Part shown: piece after piece, positions 25,752 through 34,742 of the stretch
How the letters are laid out: each line of letters opens with the position of its first letter
Position numbering within the stretch: position 1 is the first letter of the stretch
Assembly (NCBI GenBank): GCA_004298155.1
Contig: SCRD01000016.1
Span: 62,001-126,000 of the forward strand
Direction of reading: 5' to 3'
DNA from: Acidobacteriota bacterium
Lineage (GTDB): Bacteria; Acidobacteriota; Terriglobia; UBA7540
Length of the DNA: 64,000 bases
Notes under the pieces: model-generated
What the model saw: the letters and a program-made list of their open reading frames with translations, nothing else
The model's database searches: none
What the model was told of the DNA's origin: nothing
Made by a program: the position numbers and the translations under genes

Positions 25752-28238
25752 ATGAGTGAATCGCAATTCAGGCCGAAAGCCAGCCGCAGAAGGAGCCCGA
25801 CACCCACGCTGGTGAGTGTGGCCGTGCTGGCAGCCCTCCAACGACAGCTCACCTATTCCGTGCCGAACGGACTGGACGTTCGAATTGGCCAGCGCGTGCT
25901 GGTTCCGCTTGGTTCACGACGAGTGACCGGCGTCGTCCTATCCGCTGCCCCGCCCTTGCCCCCCGGCGTAGACGCGCGGGCGGTAATTCAGGTGCTTGAT
26001 TCTGAGCCCGTGCTTTCGCCGGAACTCCTGACGCTGGGAATGTGGATTGCAGAATACTATCTTTCGCCGCTTGGTGAAGTGTTTCGCGCCATGCTTCCCC
26101 TGCGGCCTCACTCCCGCAAAGTCCCTGTAGTTAGATTGACGGAGGCTGGCCGGAAGCATCTGGGTAAGATGTCGCACAGTCTGCTCGAGGAAACACGGCA
26201 GAGTTCTGAGTTGGACCTGCTGAAGCATGTGGCAGATCACCCGGCGGTGGCTCTCGAAGCGTTGCGCCGGAAATTTCAAAGCACTTCACCCGGAATCGTC
26301 CGCAGGGCGATTGAGAGACGCTTGCTGGCAGTTTCGAGCGTTGAGCGCGAACGGGGTGAACGAAAGGTAATGGCCATCCGCCTTGCGGGTCCTCTGGGCA
26401 GGAAGCCGCCGAAGCTCTCGCCGGTGGCCCGCCGTATTGTTGAGGCGCTCGATCGCGACGGCGAGGTTCACGACCATCGCGAGCTCCTGAAATCCACGCG
26501 CGGTTCTCTTGCCCACTTGAGGACACTGCAAGCGCTGGGATTGATCGAATTCGCCGATGCTGTGGACGACGGGGCCGCATCCATCGGTTTATCCGAATTT
26601 CGTCACACCCTGACTGCTTCGCAGGGACGAGTGCTCGAAGATTTAACCCATCGCCTCCATTGTGGCGAGTTCAGAACCGTATTGCTGCATGGCATAACGG
26701 CAAGTGGCAAGACGGAAATCTACATGCGATTGGTTGAACGATGTCTCGAGTCCGGGCGGACTGCGTTGATCCTTGTGCCGGAAATCGCCTTGACCCCCGC
26801 CATTCATGACCAGTTTCGGATGCGTTTTGGAAGCGCGATGGCCGTGCTGCACAGCGGCCTTGCCGAAGGGCAGCGCCATGACGCTTGGTGGCGCGTACGG
26901 CGTGGGGAGGCCCGTGTCGTGCTCGGGACGCGGTCCGCCTTGTTTGCGCCGCTCGAGAATTTGGGCGCCATCATCGTAGACGAAGAGCATGAGTCCAGTT
27001 ACAAGCAGGACGAAACGCCGCGTTATCACGCGCGGGACACGGCTGTTGTGCGGGGCCGATTGTCGAAAGCTCTTGTTGTTCTCGGGTCTGCCACACCTTC
27101 ACTTGAGAGCTACGCCAACACGGAAGAAGGCAAGTATTACCTGCTGACGATGAGTGAGCGCGTGGGCCGGCGCCCGCTGGCCAGCGTCGAGATTATTGAC
27201 ATGCGGGAAGAGTTCCGGCAGACGCAGACGCAGACGCAGGTGCCCATTTCGCGCCGCATGCGCGAGGAGGTGGAAGCGCAACTGCAATCCGGACAACAGA
27301 CCATGTTTCTCCTGAACCGGCGCGGCTATTCCTGGTTCTTGCTTTGCCGGAGCTGCGGACAGGCAGAGCAATGCGTAAACTGCTCGATTTCACTGACGTA
27401 TCACCGGCGTGAAAACCGGCTGATCTGCCACTACTGCGGCTATCAGGCCTCGGTGCCAGTGCGCTGCCGGTCGTGCGACAGCGAATATCTCTACTATGTC
27501 GGGGAAGGAACAGAGAAGCTGGAGCAGAAACTCGCCGAAATGTTTCCCGCCGCGCGAGTTGCAAGGCTCGACCGCGATGCAGCCCGGCGGCCGGGCCAGT
27601 ACCTCAAAATCCTGGCGGACTTTCGTGACGGGAAAATTGACATCCTGGTGGGAACCCAGATGATCGCGAAAGGGCACGATTTTCCCGGCGTGACGCTGGT
27701 TGGTATTGTTTCAGCTGATACTTCCCTTTCGCTGCCGGATTTTCGTGCCGCGGAACGCACGTTCCAGCTTCTGACGCAGGCAGCGGGGCGCGCGGGGCGT
27801 GGTGAATCTCCGGGCCGCGTGCTGGTGCAGACTTTTTACCCGGAGCATTACGCAATTCGTCTTGCCGCCGAGCAGGACTACATCAAGTTCTTCAACAAGG
27901 AGTTACACTTTCGCCGGATGATGCATTATCCTCCAGCCGCTGCCCTGGCTGATGTTGTGGTTCGGGATAAAAAACTTGAACACGCAGTGCGAATGGCTGC
28001 GAAAATTGGAAAGTTCTTTGAAAGCCTGGGCGAACTGACTCGCGGAGTTCGCATCCTGGGCCCGGGCCCCGCTCCGTTGGCAAGGATTGAAAGGTACTAC
28101 CGTATCCAGTTTCTGCTGAAAGCGTCTTCTCGGTCGAGACTGAACGTGATCCTTCGGCGGTTGGCTGAAGAGTGCGACCAGCTGGACGTGCCTTCACACG
28201 CGCTGATGATTGATATGGACCCGGTGAATTTGATGTAG
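25752..28238 (+). CDS. priA: Primosomal protein N' (PriA helicase)
   Basis: An 828-residue 3'-5' helicase that restarts stalled replication forks. The N-terminal DNA-binding domain (about residues 18-115) is followed by a winged helix and the helicase core. Walker A is GITASGKTE (about 313-321), Walker B DEEHESSYK, and motif III GSATPSLES. A zinc-binding insert carries paired CxxC motifs (CRSCGQAEQCVNC, CHYCG, CRSC). Motifs V/VI (GTQMIAKGHDFPGVTLVG, QAAGRAGRG) complete the core. The length is somewhat above E. coli (732). Confidence 0.95.
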   Translation: MSESQFRPKASRRRSPTPTLVSVAVLAALQRQLTYSVPNGLDVRIGQRVLVPLGSRRVTGVVLSAAPPLPPGVDARAVIQVLDSEPVLSPELLTLGMWIAEYYLSPLGEVFRAMLPLRPHSRKVPVVRLTEAGRKHLGKMSHSLLEETRQSSELDLLKHVADHPAVALEALRRKFQSTSPGIVRRAIERRLLAVSSVERERGERKVMAIRLAGPLGRKPPKLSPVARRIVEALDRDGEVHDHRELLKSTRGSLAHLRTLQALGLIEFADAVDDGAASIGLSEFRHTLTASQGRVLEDLTHRLHCGEFRTVLLHGITASGKTEIYMRLVERCLESGRTALILVPEIALTPAIHDQFRMRFGSAMAVLHSGLAEGQRHDAWWRVRRGEARVVLGTRSALFAPLENLGAIIVDEEHESSYKQDETPRYHARDTAVVRGRLSKALVVLGSATPSLESYANTEEGKYYLLTMSERVGRRPLASVEIIDMREEFRQTQTQTQVPISRRMREEVEAQLQSGQQTMFLLNRRGYSWFLLCRSCGQAEQCVNCSISLTYHRRENRLICHYCGYQASVPVRCRSCDSEYLYYVGEGTEKLEQKLAEMFPAARVARLDRDAARRPGQYLKILADFRDGKIDILVGTQMIAKGHDFPGVTLVGIVSADTSLSLPDFRAAERTFQLLTQAAGRAGRGESPGRVLVQTFYPEHYAIRLAAEQDYIKFFNKELHFRRMMHYPPAAALADVVVRDKKLEHAVRMAAKIGKFFESLGELTRGVRILGPGPAPLARIERYYRIQFLLKASSRSRLNVILRRLAEECDQLDVPSHALMIDMDPVNLM

Positions 28239-28427
28239 CAGGGACTCTGTCGCGCAGGCCCCCGGAATGCGCTGCCGCTCCAGTTGTGGTGATGGCTGAA
28301 AAGCCGAGGGCTATCTGGCCGTAGGCGCCCCTGCTCCGGACCAGCAACTGCTACTTCTTTCAACCGCGAGGAAAACGGCTTGAAACAGCCTGGATGCTAC
28401 AATCGCTGTATGAACCCATCAGGCTGC

Positions 28428-28697
28428 TCACGGAAGTGACTGCAATTCTTTCCCAGGTTTGAAGCGGACGGCTTTGCCGGGTACGATATTGACCTCGGCG
28501 CCTGTGCGCGGGTTTCTTCCAATTCCCGTTTTACGAGGTTTCACATTGAAGACGCCGAATCCGCGCAATTCTATCCGCTCTCCCTTGGCCAGGGCCTTCT
28601 TCATCGAACCAAAGACAGTTTCGACGGCGATCTCAGCTTTGGTCTTCGTAATTCCAGTACGGTTGACTACATCGTTGACAAGGTCGAGCTTAATCAA
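28428..28697 (-). CDS. HU/IHF-family DNA-bending protein
   Basis: An 89-residue histone-like protein. It begins MIKLDLVNDVV with a TTG start (28695-28697), supported by AGGAGG six bases upstream and by the standard HU N-terminus; a frame open to 28823 would add an implausible tail. TKTKAEIAVETVFGSMKKALAKGERIELRGFGVFNV is the dimer core, and RKTGIGRNPRTGAEVNIVPGKAVRFKPG is the DNA-binding arm with the Pro at its tip. IHF-alpha, IHF-beta and HU cannot be separated safely; GRNPRTG..V.I fits IHF/HU-like single-subunit forms. A promoter lies just upstream (28726-28754). Confidence 0.9.
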   Translation of the reverse strand: MIKLDLVNDVVNRTGITKTKAEIAVETVFGSMKKALAKGERIELRGFGVFNVKPRKTGIGRNPRTGAEVNIVPGKAVRFKPGKELQSLP

Positions 28698-28725
28698 AAG
28701 GAACCTCCTGAAAACACAGGATTTT

Positions 28726-28754
28726 ATCGTAAAAAGTCGCTTCGGCGTTGTCAA
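28726..28754 (-). promoter_or_regulatory. Sigma-70-type promoter of the HU/IHF gene
   Basis: On the minus strand TTGACA (28754-28749), a 17-base spacer and TACGAT (28731-28726) form a near-consensus promoter. The expected transcript start is about 28719, leaving a leader of about 20 bases that contains the AGGAGG site. Confidence 0.7.
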
Positions 28755-28777
28755 GTTGTTTTCTCCTGTATTATGAT
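28748..28777 (+). promoter_or_regulatory. Putative promoter of dcd
   Basis: TTGTCA (28748-28753), an 18-base spacer and TATGAT (28772-28777). Its -35 box occupies the same bases as the -35 box of the HU/IHF promoter on the other strand, so the two promoters would compete for polymerase. Confidence 0.4.
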
Positions 28778-28867
28778 GCGATGCTCTGCGAGCTCTTGGA
28801 AAGGCCGCCCGCCCGAGGGGCAAACCACAAAGTTGCGTTCCGCCAATTTCTGATTAAGGGAGAGCCG

Positions 28868-29422
28868 ATGTCTGTTAAAAATGACCGCTGGATCCGTCGT
28901 ATGGTGCAAGAAAAACAGATGATTGAGCCATTTGCTGAAAACCAGAAACGCGATGGCGTCATCTCGTATGGACTTTCTTCCTACGGTTATGATCTGCGAG
29001 TGGCCGATGAATACAAAATTTTCACCAATGTTAATAATTCTATCGTGGATCCCAAGAGCTTTGACGAGCGCTCCTTCGTCGAGTTCAAGGGGCCAGTCTG
29101 CATTGTTCCTCCCAATTCCTTCGCCTTGGCGCGGTCAGTCGAATACTTCAGAATTCCGCGCAGCATCTTAACAATATGCGTGGGAAAATCGACATACGCC
29201 CGCTGTGGCATTATTGTGAATGTGACGCCGCTGGAACCGGAATGGGAAGGGTATGTGACGCTCGAGATCTCGAACACCACTCCGCTGCCTGCGCGCGTGT
29301 ATTCAAACGAAGGATTGTGCCAGATTGTGTTTTTCGAGTCCGACGAGGTTTGCGAAACTTCCTACAAGGACAAGAAGGGCAAGTATCAGTCGCAGCAGGG
29401 TATAGTTCTGCCCCGAATTTGA
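28868..29422 (+). CDS. dcd: dCTP deaminase
   Basis: A 184-residue trimeric enzyme that deaminates dCTP to dUTP for dTTP synthesis. The key segment GKSTYARCG (Ser and Arg of the active site), [17 protein letters not shown] with the catalytic Glu of TLE, and GLCQIVFF are all present. ATG 28868 follows AAGGGAGA; a longer frame upstream runs through the promoter and is not used. Whether it also hydrolyses dUTP (the bifunctional archaeal/actinobacterial type) cannot be decided. Its stop overlaps the start of the M48 protease (TGATG). Confidence 0.93.
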   Translation: MSVKNDRWIRRMVQEKQMIEPFAENQKRDGVISYGLSSYGYDLRVADEYKIFTNVNNSIVDPKSFDERSFVEFKGPVCIVPPNSFALARSVEYFRIPRSILTICVGKSTYARCGIIVNVTPLEPEWEGYVTLEISNTTPLPARVYSNEGLCQIVFFESDEVCETSYKDKKGKYQSQQGIVLPRI

Positions 29423-30786
29423 TGAAAATTTGCCTTAGGCTCGCCGCCGTGCCATTTTTGGCAGTTGTCTGTTTTCAAGGTTCGGCCTGCGGCGGCGTCC
29501 ACCACCAAGCGTTTGAAAATTCGGCCCTGCAAGAACAACGCTCTGCGGCGCCGCCCAGAGTTCAGGCGCTGACCGTCCCGAAGGGTTACGAACTTTCAGC
29601 CCAGAAAAAGGCAGAGGCGCTGGCATATTCGCATATCCAGTATGTGCTGTATTTTTCGGGCGTCGTCCTTGTCCTCCTCATCTATTCCTTCCTCTGGCGC
29701 GCGAAGATTGCGCTGGCGTTTCGCAACTGGGCGCGCCACCTCTCTTCGCGACACTTTGTGCAGTGTCTGGTCTTTGCTCCTCTATTCTTTTTTACCGTCA
29801 GGCTGCTGCTTTTTCCATTTGTTTACTATTCGGACTTCATCATCGAACACCGGTTCGGCCTTATGACGCAAGGAGTCGGATTGTGGATGGCAGACTGGGG
29901 CAAGGACCTCGTTCTATTCCTGGTCGCGGGCACGCTGATGGTCGCGATTTTCTACTGGGTTGTCAGGTGCAGTCCGCATCGTTGGTGGTTTTACTTTTGG
30001 GTGGCTACGATCCCGATCACTCTGTTCGTGATATTCATCGAGCCCTTTGTTGTCGAGCCACTTTTTTACAAGTTCACACCGCTAGACGCCACCCACCCTG
30101 CACTGGTCACGCGGATCGAGCTGATGCTCCACCGCGCTGATCTCGAGATTCCCCGGCAGCGCATTCTGGAGATGGACGCCAGCTCAAAAACCAACACTCT
30201 TAACGCATATGTTTCCGGCCTGGGAGCAAGCAAGCGCGTGGTGGTGTGGGACACCACGCTAGAAAAAATGACGGAAGATGAGACCCTGCTAGTGCTTGGG
30301 CACGAGGCCGGCCATTACGTTTTAGACCACATCCTTAAAGAGTTTGCCTTGATTGAACTGGTGATGCTGGCATTCATCGCGCTGGGGTTTGTCTCGGTTA
30401 GAAAGTTGATCAGGCAATACGGCCCCCGGATGGGGCTGGAAGGAGAAGGCGACCTGGCATCGCTGCCCGTGATACTGCTAGTGCTGACGCTTTTAACGTT
30501 TTTCTCGTCACCTTTGGTGAATGGTATTTCACGGTACTACGAACACCAGGCAGACCAGTTCGGGCTGGAAGTCAACTACGGTGTGGTGCCGGACCCCAAC
30601 GCGGCCGAAGCACTGGCTTTTCAAATCCTCGGCGAGCAGGACCTTGCTGACCCTGGCCCCAACCCCTTCATAGTATTTTGGCTTTACAGCCACCCACCAA
30701 TTGACCAACGCATCCAGTTTGCCTTGAACTACAAACCCTGGGAGGAAGGGAAGCCCCTAGAGTTTGTCCATTCTGCTAAGTTTTGA
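29422..30786 (+). CDS. M48-family membrane metalloprotease (Ste24/CAAX protease-like)
   Basis: A 454-residue integral membrane zinc protease. It has an N-terminal signal or lipoprotein-like segment (about residues 1-25, with GSAC), then several membrane spans between about 75 and 230. The HEAGH zinc motif is at about residue 293, two more spans follow, and the third ligand Glu lies in YYEHQADQFGLEV. The family includes yeast Ste24p and HtpX-type quality-control proteases; CAAX processing is unlikely in bacteria, so membrane protein quality control is the better guess. It overlaps dcd by one base, so translation is coupled. Confidence 0.85.
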   Translation: MKICLRLAAVPFLAVVCFQGSACGGVHHQAFENSALQEQRSAAPPRVQALTVPKGYELSAQKKAEALAYSHIQYVLYFSGVVLVLLIYSFLWRAKIALAFRNWARHLSSRHFVQCLVFAPLFFFTVRLLLFPFVYYSDFIIEHRFGLMTQGVGLWMADWGKDLVLFLVAGTLMVAIFYWVVRCSPHRWWFYFWVATIPITLFVIFIEPFVVEPLFYKFTPLDATHPALVTRIELMLHRADLEIPRQRILEMDASSKTNTLNAYVSGLGASKRVVVWDTTLEKMTEDETLLVLGHEAGHYVLDHILKEFALIELVMLAFIALGFVSVRKLIRQYGPRMGLEGEGDLASLPVILLVLTLLTFFSSPLVNGISRYYEHQADQFGLEVNYGVVPDPNAAEALAFQILGEQDLADPGPNPFIVFWLYSHPPIDQRIQFALNYKPWEEGKPLEFVHSAKF

Positions 30787-30817
30787 TCAGAATACGTGGT
30801 GGGTCCGGGCGCTCTGA

Positions 30818-31816
30818 TTACGCCGTATCCTGGGCTCCCTTGGCCTCGCGGGCGGATGTGAGGTCAGCTTCCACCATCATTCTGACCAGCTGGATAAAGT
30901 CCACGCTTGGCTGCCAGCCAAGTTCCATGCGGGCGAGGGTGGCGTCGGCTCGAAGATCGTGGATCTCTCCAGTTCTCATCAGGTGGGAGTCAATTTCCAC
31001 CCACTCCTCGATGGAAGGAACGTCGCCGCCGGCAGTAATCTGGCGGAGTTCCACGAAAACCTGCCGAAGGAAATCTTCCACGCTATGCGAAATTCCTGTT
31101 CCAATTACGTAATCTTTGGCCGAGCCGTTCTGCAACATGGCGTGCATGGCCTTTACATAATCGCCAGCAAACCCCCAGTCGCGTCTGGAACGCAGATTCC
31201 CCAATCTGAGTTTAGTCCGATCGCCCAGCGCCCAGCGCGCGACCGCGCGGGTGATCTTTCGAGTTACCATTTCCGGACCGCGACGTGGCGACTCGTGGTT
31301 AAACAGAATGCCGGAAACCACATAAAGGCCGCGAGCCCGGTATATTTCAGCCATCCGGTGGGCCGCCATCTTGGAAATTCCGTAGGGAGACATGGGCTGC
31401 AATGGGGTCTGCTCGCTGCGCGGGCCGTCGGCATTTCCAAACATCTCGGAAGTTGAAGCCTGATAAACACGCGTGTCGGGCTTCAGGCGTTCGACAATTT
31501 GGAGCAGGCGCGCCGTCCCTCCCGCGTTTATGTCCATTGTTTCAGCCGGGCATTCCCAACTTGTGGGAACAAACACCTGGCCGGCCAGGTTGTAGATTTC
31601 GTCGGGCCAGGCCTTTTGGAATGCCACGGCAAGGGACTCAGCGTCTCGCATGTCGCCATAGACAAACTCGATGCGGTGGACCACAGACTCGATCCAGCGC
31701 AGCGTGGCCGGTTCGCGGCGAATCAGCCCACAGACCTCATAACCCAGACCCAGCAGGTATTCGGCAAGGTAACTTCCGTCCTGTCCCGATATTCCCGTGA
31801 TCAGGGCTTTCTTCAT
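30818..31816 (-). CDS. gmd: GDP-mannose 4,6-dehydratase
   Basis: A 332-residue short-chain dehydrogenase that makes GDP-4-keto-6-deoxymannose, the precursor of GDP-fucose and GDP-rhamnose. The NAD(P)-binding TGISGQDGSYLAEYL is at residues 7-21. The catalytic region is STSEMFG followed by the YGISK Tyr/Lys pair. FNHESPRRG and LGNLRSRRDWGFAGDYVKAM are specific to the GMD family. No reductase (fcl or rmd) lies next to it, so the final sugar is unknown. It precedes no gene on its own strand within the window except across the M48 gene, and follows the GT4 gene 107 bp downstream of it, likely in one transcript for a surface glycan. Confidence 0.92.
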   Translation of the reverse strand: MKKALITGISGQDGSYLAEYLLGLGYEVCGLIRREPATLRWIESVVHRIEFVYGDMRDAESLAVAFQKAWPDEIYNLAGQVFVPTSWECPAETMDINAGGTARLLQIVERLKPDTRVYQASTSEMFGNADGPRSEQTPLQPMSPYGISKMAAHRMAEIYRARGLYVVSGILFNHESPRRGPEMVTRKITRAVARWALGDRTKLRLGNLRSRRDWGFAGDYVKAMHAMLQNGSAKDYVIGTGISHSVEDFLRQVFVELRQITAGGDVPSIEEWVEIDSHLMRTGEIHDLRADATLARMELGWQPSVDFIQLVRMMVEADLTSAREAKGAQDTA

Positions 31817-31923
31817 TTTTCAAAAGTCTGTGAAGCCGATCGCGTTAAAGGTTTTGAGCCGTCGGTTTGCCCACAGCCTCAAATATTATGGTGCGCCAGG
31901 GCGCAGCTGAGATTTTACCAGCG

Positions 31924-33033
31924 CTACAGCGCTAAAACTTCATTATAGACTTGCAGATTCGCTTCTGCGGTACGGCGCCAGGTGAATGCTGTGGCGCGAG
32001 CAAGACCGCGCTCAATCATCAGCTTCCTCTGGCCCTCATCCTCCACGGCTCTGACAACCTTCTCAGCAATGTCTTTCGGGTTGTTCGGATCGACGTAAAG
32101 TGCAGCGTCGCCCCCGACTTCAGGCAATGACGACGTTGCTGAAGCCACCACCGGCAGCCCATGGGCCATGGCTTCCAGTACCGGAAGACCGAAGCCTTCT
32201 TCAAACGATGGAAAGAGGAACACACTCGCGGCGTCATAAAGTACGAGAAGTCGCTCCGCTGGGACATAGCCCAACAGCACTACACGAGAGCCGAGTCCTT
32301 CGGTCTGGATAAAGTTGTGGACTACTTCACTGCCATGCCCATTTCCGCCGGCGATCACGAGTCGGTAACGATCTGGCAGGTGGCGGAGCGCCTTCAAAGC
32401 ATTCAGCGTGTTCTTTCGTGTCTGGATCACGCCTACGGTAAAAATCATCTCATTGCCTTTCCCTACTAGTTGCTCGCGTTCTGCGGAACGGCGCTCCTGG
32501 CTGAGGGATATAGCAGGGAGATCAACTCCAAAAGGAATCAAGCGGACCTTTTCGCGTGGCACGCTCGAGTGCTTCAACAATTGATCCATGGTGTACTGCG
32601 AAGGCGTAACAATGCAGATGGCCCGCTCCACGGCTTCTAGAAGTAATGCGGCAAACTTCTGCTGGAAATCCCCGGTGGAATAGTTCTTTCCGGTGAGAGG
32701 AAACAGGTCGATGACGGTGACGATCTCTTTCCTGAACCGAAACGCCGGCGGCCGTTGCACAAGGCTGTGGAACACATCCGTTTGCCATGGCAGCCAGAAT
32801 GTCCATGGATTATGATAGTAGCGAACTGAAAAATGCGGTCCGAGTGACCTCGGGCCTGGTTTCGGATGAAGAAATTCCCGTCGCGACCTAAACCTTGAGA
32901 GCCGGTAGCAGAGCAGGTAGTGGTGCTCGCATTTAATTTCGGCAAGAGATTCAATGAGTCTCCGGCAATACACTCCCACGCCAGAAGGCTGGGCGCCCAC
33001 AGTATAAGTTGCATCAACAGCAATCGTCGCCAT
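31924..33033 (-). CDS. GT4-family glycosyltransferase
   Basis: A 369-residue GT-B glycosyltransferase (family 4, group 1). The N-terminal acceptor domain begins MATIAVDATYTVG and contains the Gly-rich turn GVGVYCRRL. The C-terminal nucleotide-sugar domain has GVIQTRKN, LVIAGG, and the signature FPSFEEGFGLPVLEAMAHG with its two Glu. Start 33033 matches the family N-terminus, but no ribosome-binding site is visible. Given gmd next to it on the same strand, the donor may be a GDP-deoxyhexose or GDP-mannose; this is inference. Confidence 0.87.
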   Translation of the reverse strand: MATIAVDATYTVGAQPSGVGVYCRRLIESLAEIKCEHHYLLCYRLSRFRSRREFLHPKPGPRSLGPHFSVRYYHNPWTFWLPWQTDVFHSLVQRPPAFRFRKEIVTVIDLFPLTGKNYSTGDFQQKFAALLLEAVERAICIVTPSQYTMDQLLKHSSVPREKVRLIPFGVDLPAISLSQERRSAEREQLVGKGNEMIFTVGVIQTRKNTLNALKALRHLPDRYRLVIAGGNGHGSEVVHNFIQTEGLGSRVVLLGYVPAERLLVLYDAASVFLFPSFEEGFGLPVLEAMAHGLPVVASATSSLPEVGGDAALYVDPNNPKDIAEKVVRAVEDEGQRKLMIERGLARATAFTWRRTAEANLQVYNEVLAL

Positions 33034-33103
33034 TAAATGGATTTTCGGTTTTGCAGTCCGAATTGTCGAATGATTTTTTCTGCAGCCGGCGGCACCAAGG
33101 TCC

Positions 33104-34468
33104 TCAGGCCTGCTGGGCGCCCACAGCGTCTTCCAGGCCGTATTCTTTGATTTTCCGGTACACCGTAGTTTTGCCGATCCCGAGCAGTTTGGCAGCACGC
33201 AGGCGGTCACCCCCTGTCATTTCCAGGGCCCGTCGAATGGCGTCCCTCTCCATCTCCCGCAAAGTGGAAAACCGTTGCTTTCCACTTTCGGCCTCCGTTG
33301 CGTACAGAAGGCTCGACGGCAGGTCTTTCACCTGAATTTCAGAGGTTGATCCGAGCGCCAACGCGCGCTGAATGCAGTTCTCGAGTTCACGGACATTGCC
33401 CGGCCAGTCGTAGCCCATCAGCCTGCTCATGGCATCGTAGGAGATGCCTCTGGTACTGCCTGAGTGGCCGGCGTAACGGTCGATAAAATGATGGGCCAAC
33501 AGCGGGATGTCATTCTTTCGGTCCCTCAAGGGTGGCAGCTTGATCGAAACAACGTTGAGCCGAAAGAACAGGTCCTTCCGGAAAGTTCCTCGCGTAATGG
33601 CGCTTTCCAGGTGCTGATTGGTTCCCGCGATGATGCGGGCTTCTAGCGGCATTCGCTGGTTGCCGCCAAGGGGCCTTACCTCGCGCTCTTGGATGGCCCG
33701 CAGCAGTTTGGCCTGGAGTTCCACTGGAAGTTCCGCAATTTCATCCAGAAAGACCGTACCTTTCCCTCCGGCCACCAGCAAACCCACGCGGTTCTGGCTG
33801 GCCCCTGTGAATGCGCCCCGAACGTGTCCGAACAGTTCGCTTTCGATGAGGGTCGAAGACAACGCGCCGCAATCCACTGGAACGAATGGAAGATCGTGCC
33901 ACGGTCCGTAGGCATGGATCGCCCGCGCCACCAGCTCCTTTCCCGTCCCGCTTTCTCCCAAAACCAATACAGGATGGCGTTTGGTACCGACCTTGAGGAC
34001 CGTCTCATAGACTTTTTGCATCCTGGCGGAAGCGCCGATCAACGCCCCCAGCCCCTGGCGAGCTTCAAGCTGCTCGCGAAGCAGGCGGTTTTCAGTCGAC
34101 ATCTGTTTTTTCTGGATCAGCCGATTGAGCAGGCGCTCGAGGTCTTTCCGTTCGAAGGGGTCAATCAAGTAGTCGTGAGCACCTTGGTTGATGGCGTGAT
34201 AAGCAAGGCCGGCATTGGTGGCGGTTGCGATGACGATAACGTCAGGCTCTGGTGATGCCCCACGAGCCGTTTTGATCAGCTCGATCATATTAAAGGCTGG
34301 CATTTGGGCATCGGCCAGGATGATATCAACCCCGCCGCTCCTGATGGTGTCAAGCGCATTGGAAATTGATTCGGCGGAGCGGCCCTCAAATCCCATCAGT
34401 TTCGCGGCGCTGGAGCACAAGTCTCGAATGTGCTTGTCGTGTGAAGCGACCAAGAGGCTGATATCCAT
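33104..34468 (-). CDS. Sigma-54 activator with degenerate receiver domain
   Basis: A 454-residue NtrC-type regulator. The receiver-like domain (about residues 1-120) keeps the acceptor-position D53 (ILADAQMP), but the acidic pair is replaced by S9/H10 and the conserved Lys by D103 (YLIDPF). The AAA+ domain is complete: Walker A GESGTGKE, the sigma-54 contact loop GAFTGA, Walker B FLDEI, and the sensor region RKDLFFRLNVV. A Fis-type helix-turn-helix closes the protein (RAAKLLGIGKTTVYRKIKEYG). Start 34468 fits the domain; a GTG at 34510 adds 14 residues, and neither has a clear ribosome-binding site. It is divergent from the canonical activator at 34743 and upstream of the glycan genes. Confidence 0.88.
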   Translation of the reverse strand: MDISLLVASHDKHIRDLCSSAAKLMGFEGRSAESISNALDTIRSGGVDIILADAQMPAFNMIELIKTARGASPEPDVIVIATATNAGLAYHAINQGAHDYLIDPFERKDLERLLNRLIQKKQMSTENRLLREQLEARQGLGALIGASARMQKVYETVLKVGTKRHPVLVLGESGTGKELVARAIHAYGPWHDLPFVPVDCGALSSTLIESELFGHVRGAFTGASQNRVGLLVAGGKGTVFLDEIAELPVELQAKLLRAIQEREVRPLGGNQRMPLEARIIAGTNQHLESAITRGTFRKDLFFRLNVVSIKLPPLRDRKNDIPLLAHHFIDRYAGHSGSTRGISYDAMSRLMGYDWPGNVRELENCIQRALALGSTSEIQVKDLPSSLLYATEAESGKQRFSTLREMERDAIRRALEMTGGDRLRAAKLLGIGKTTVYRKIKEYGLEDAVGAQQA

Positions 34469-34690
34469 CGTTTGTGTGCGCAGCCAGCAGGTGTTTGAAC
34501 CGGAAGGCACACTCAGTATATGAAGGATGTTTGAACGAAGTCAAAACAAATCCCGAAATGGAACTTCAACGGGTATCAACATTCCTTAAACAGGAATTAT
34601 TGGGGAAATAGACTGATTCCAAAATGGATCGACTGATTACGGCAAGAAGCGTGCGACCTGGCCTGGTTGCTACACACTTTAGGGACTAAT

Positions 34691-34719
34691 TTAAAAGTCT
34701 ATTTTTCTCAGACTATACT
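34691..34719 (+). promoter_or_regulatory. Putative promoter of the response regulator-kinase operon
   Basis: TTAAAA (34691-34696), a 17-base spacer and TATACT (34714-34719). The spacer contains an inverted repeat AGTCT-N9-AGACT (34696-34714 region), a possible operator. The predicted leader is short and carries AAGGAG. The -35 is weak. Confidence 0.4.
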
Positions 34720-34742
34720 ATATTGATTAGAAGGAGATTCAC

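Noticed and set aside
34656-34675. Possible sigma-54 promoter (TGGCCTGGTTGC) before the response regulator
   Set aside because: Only seven bases separate GG and GC where ten are required.
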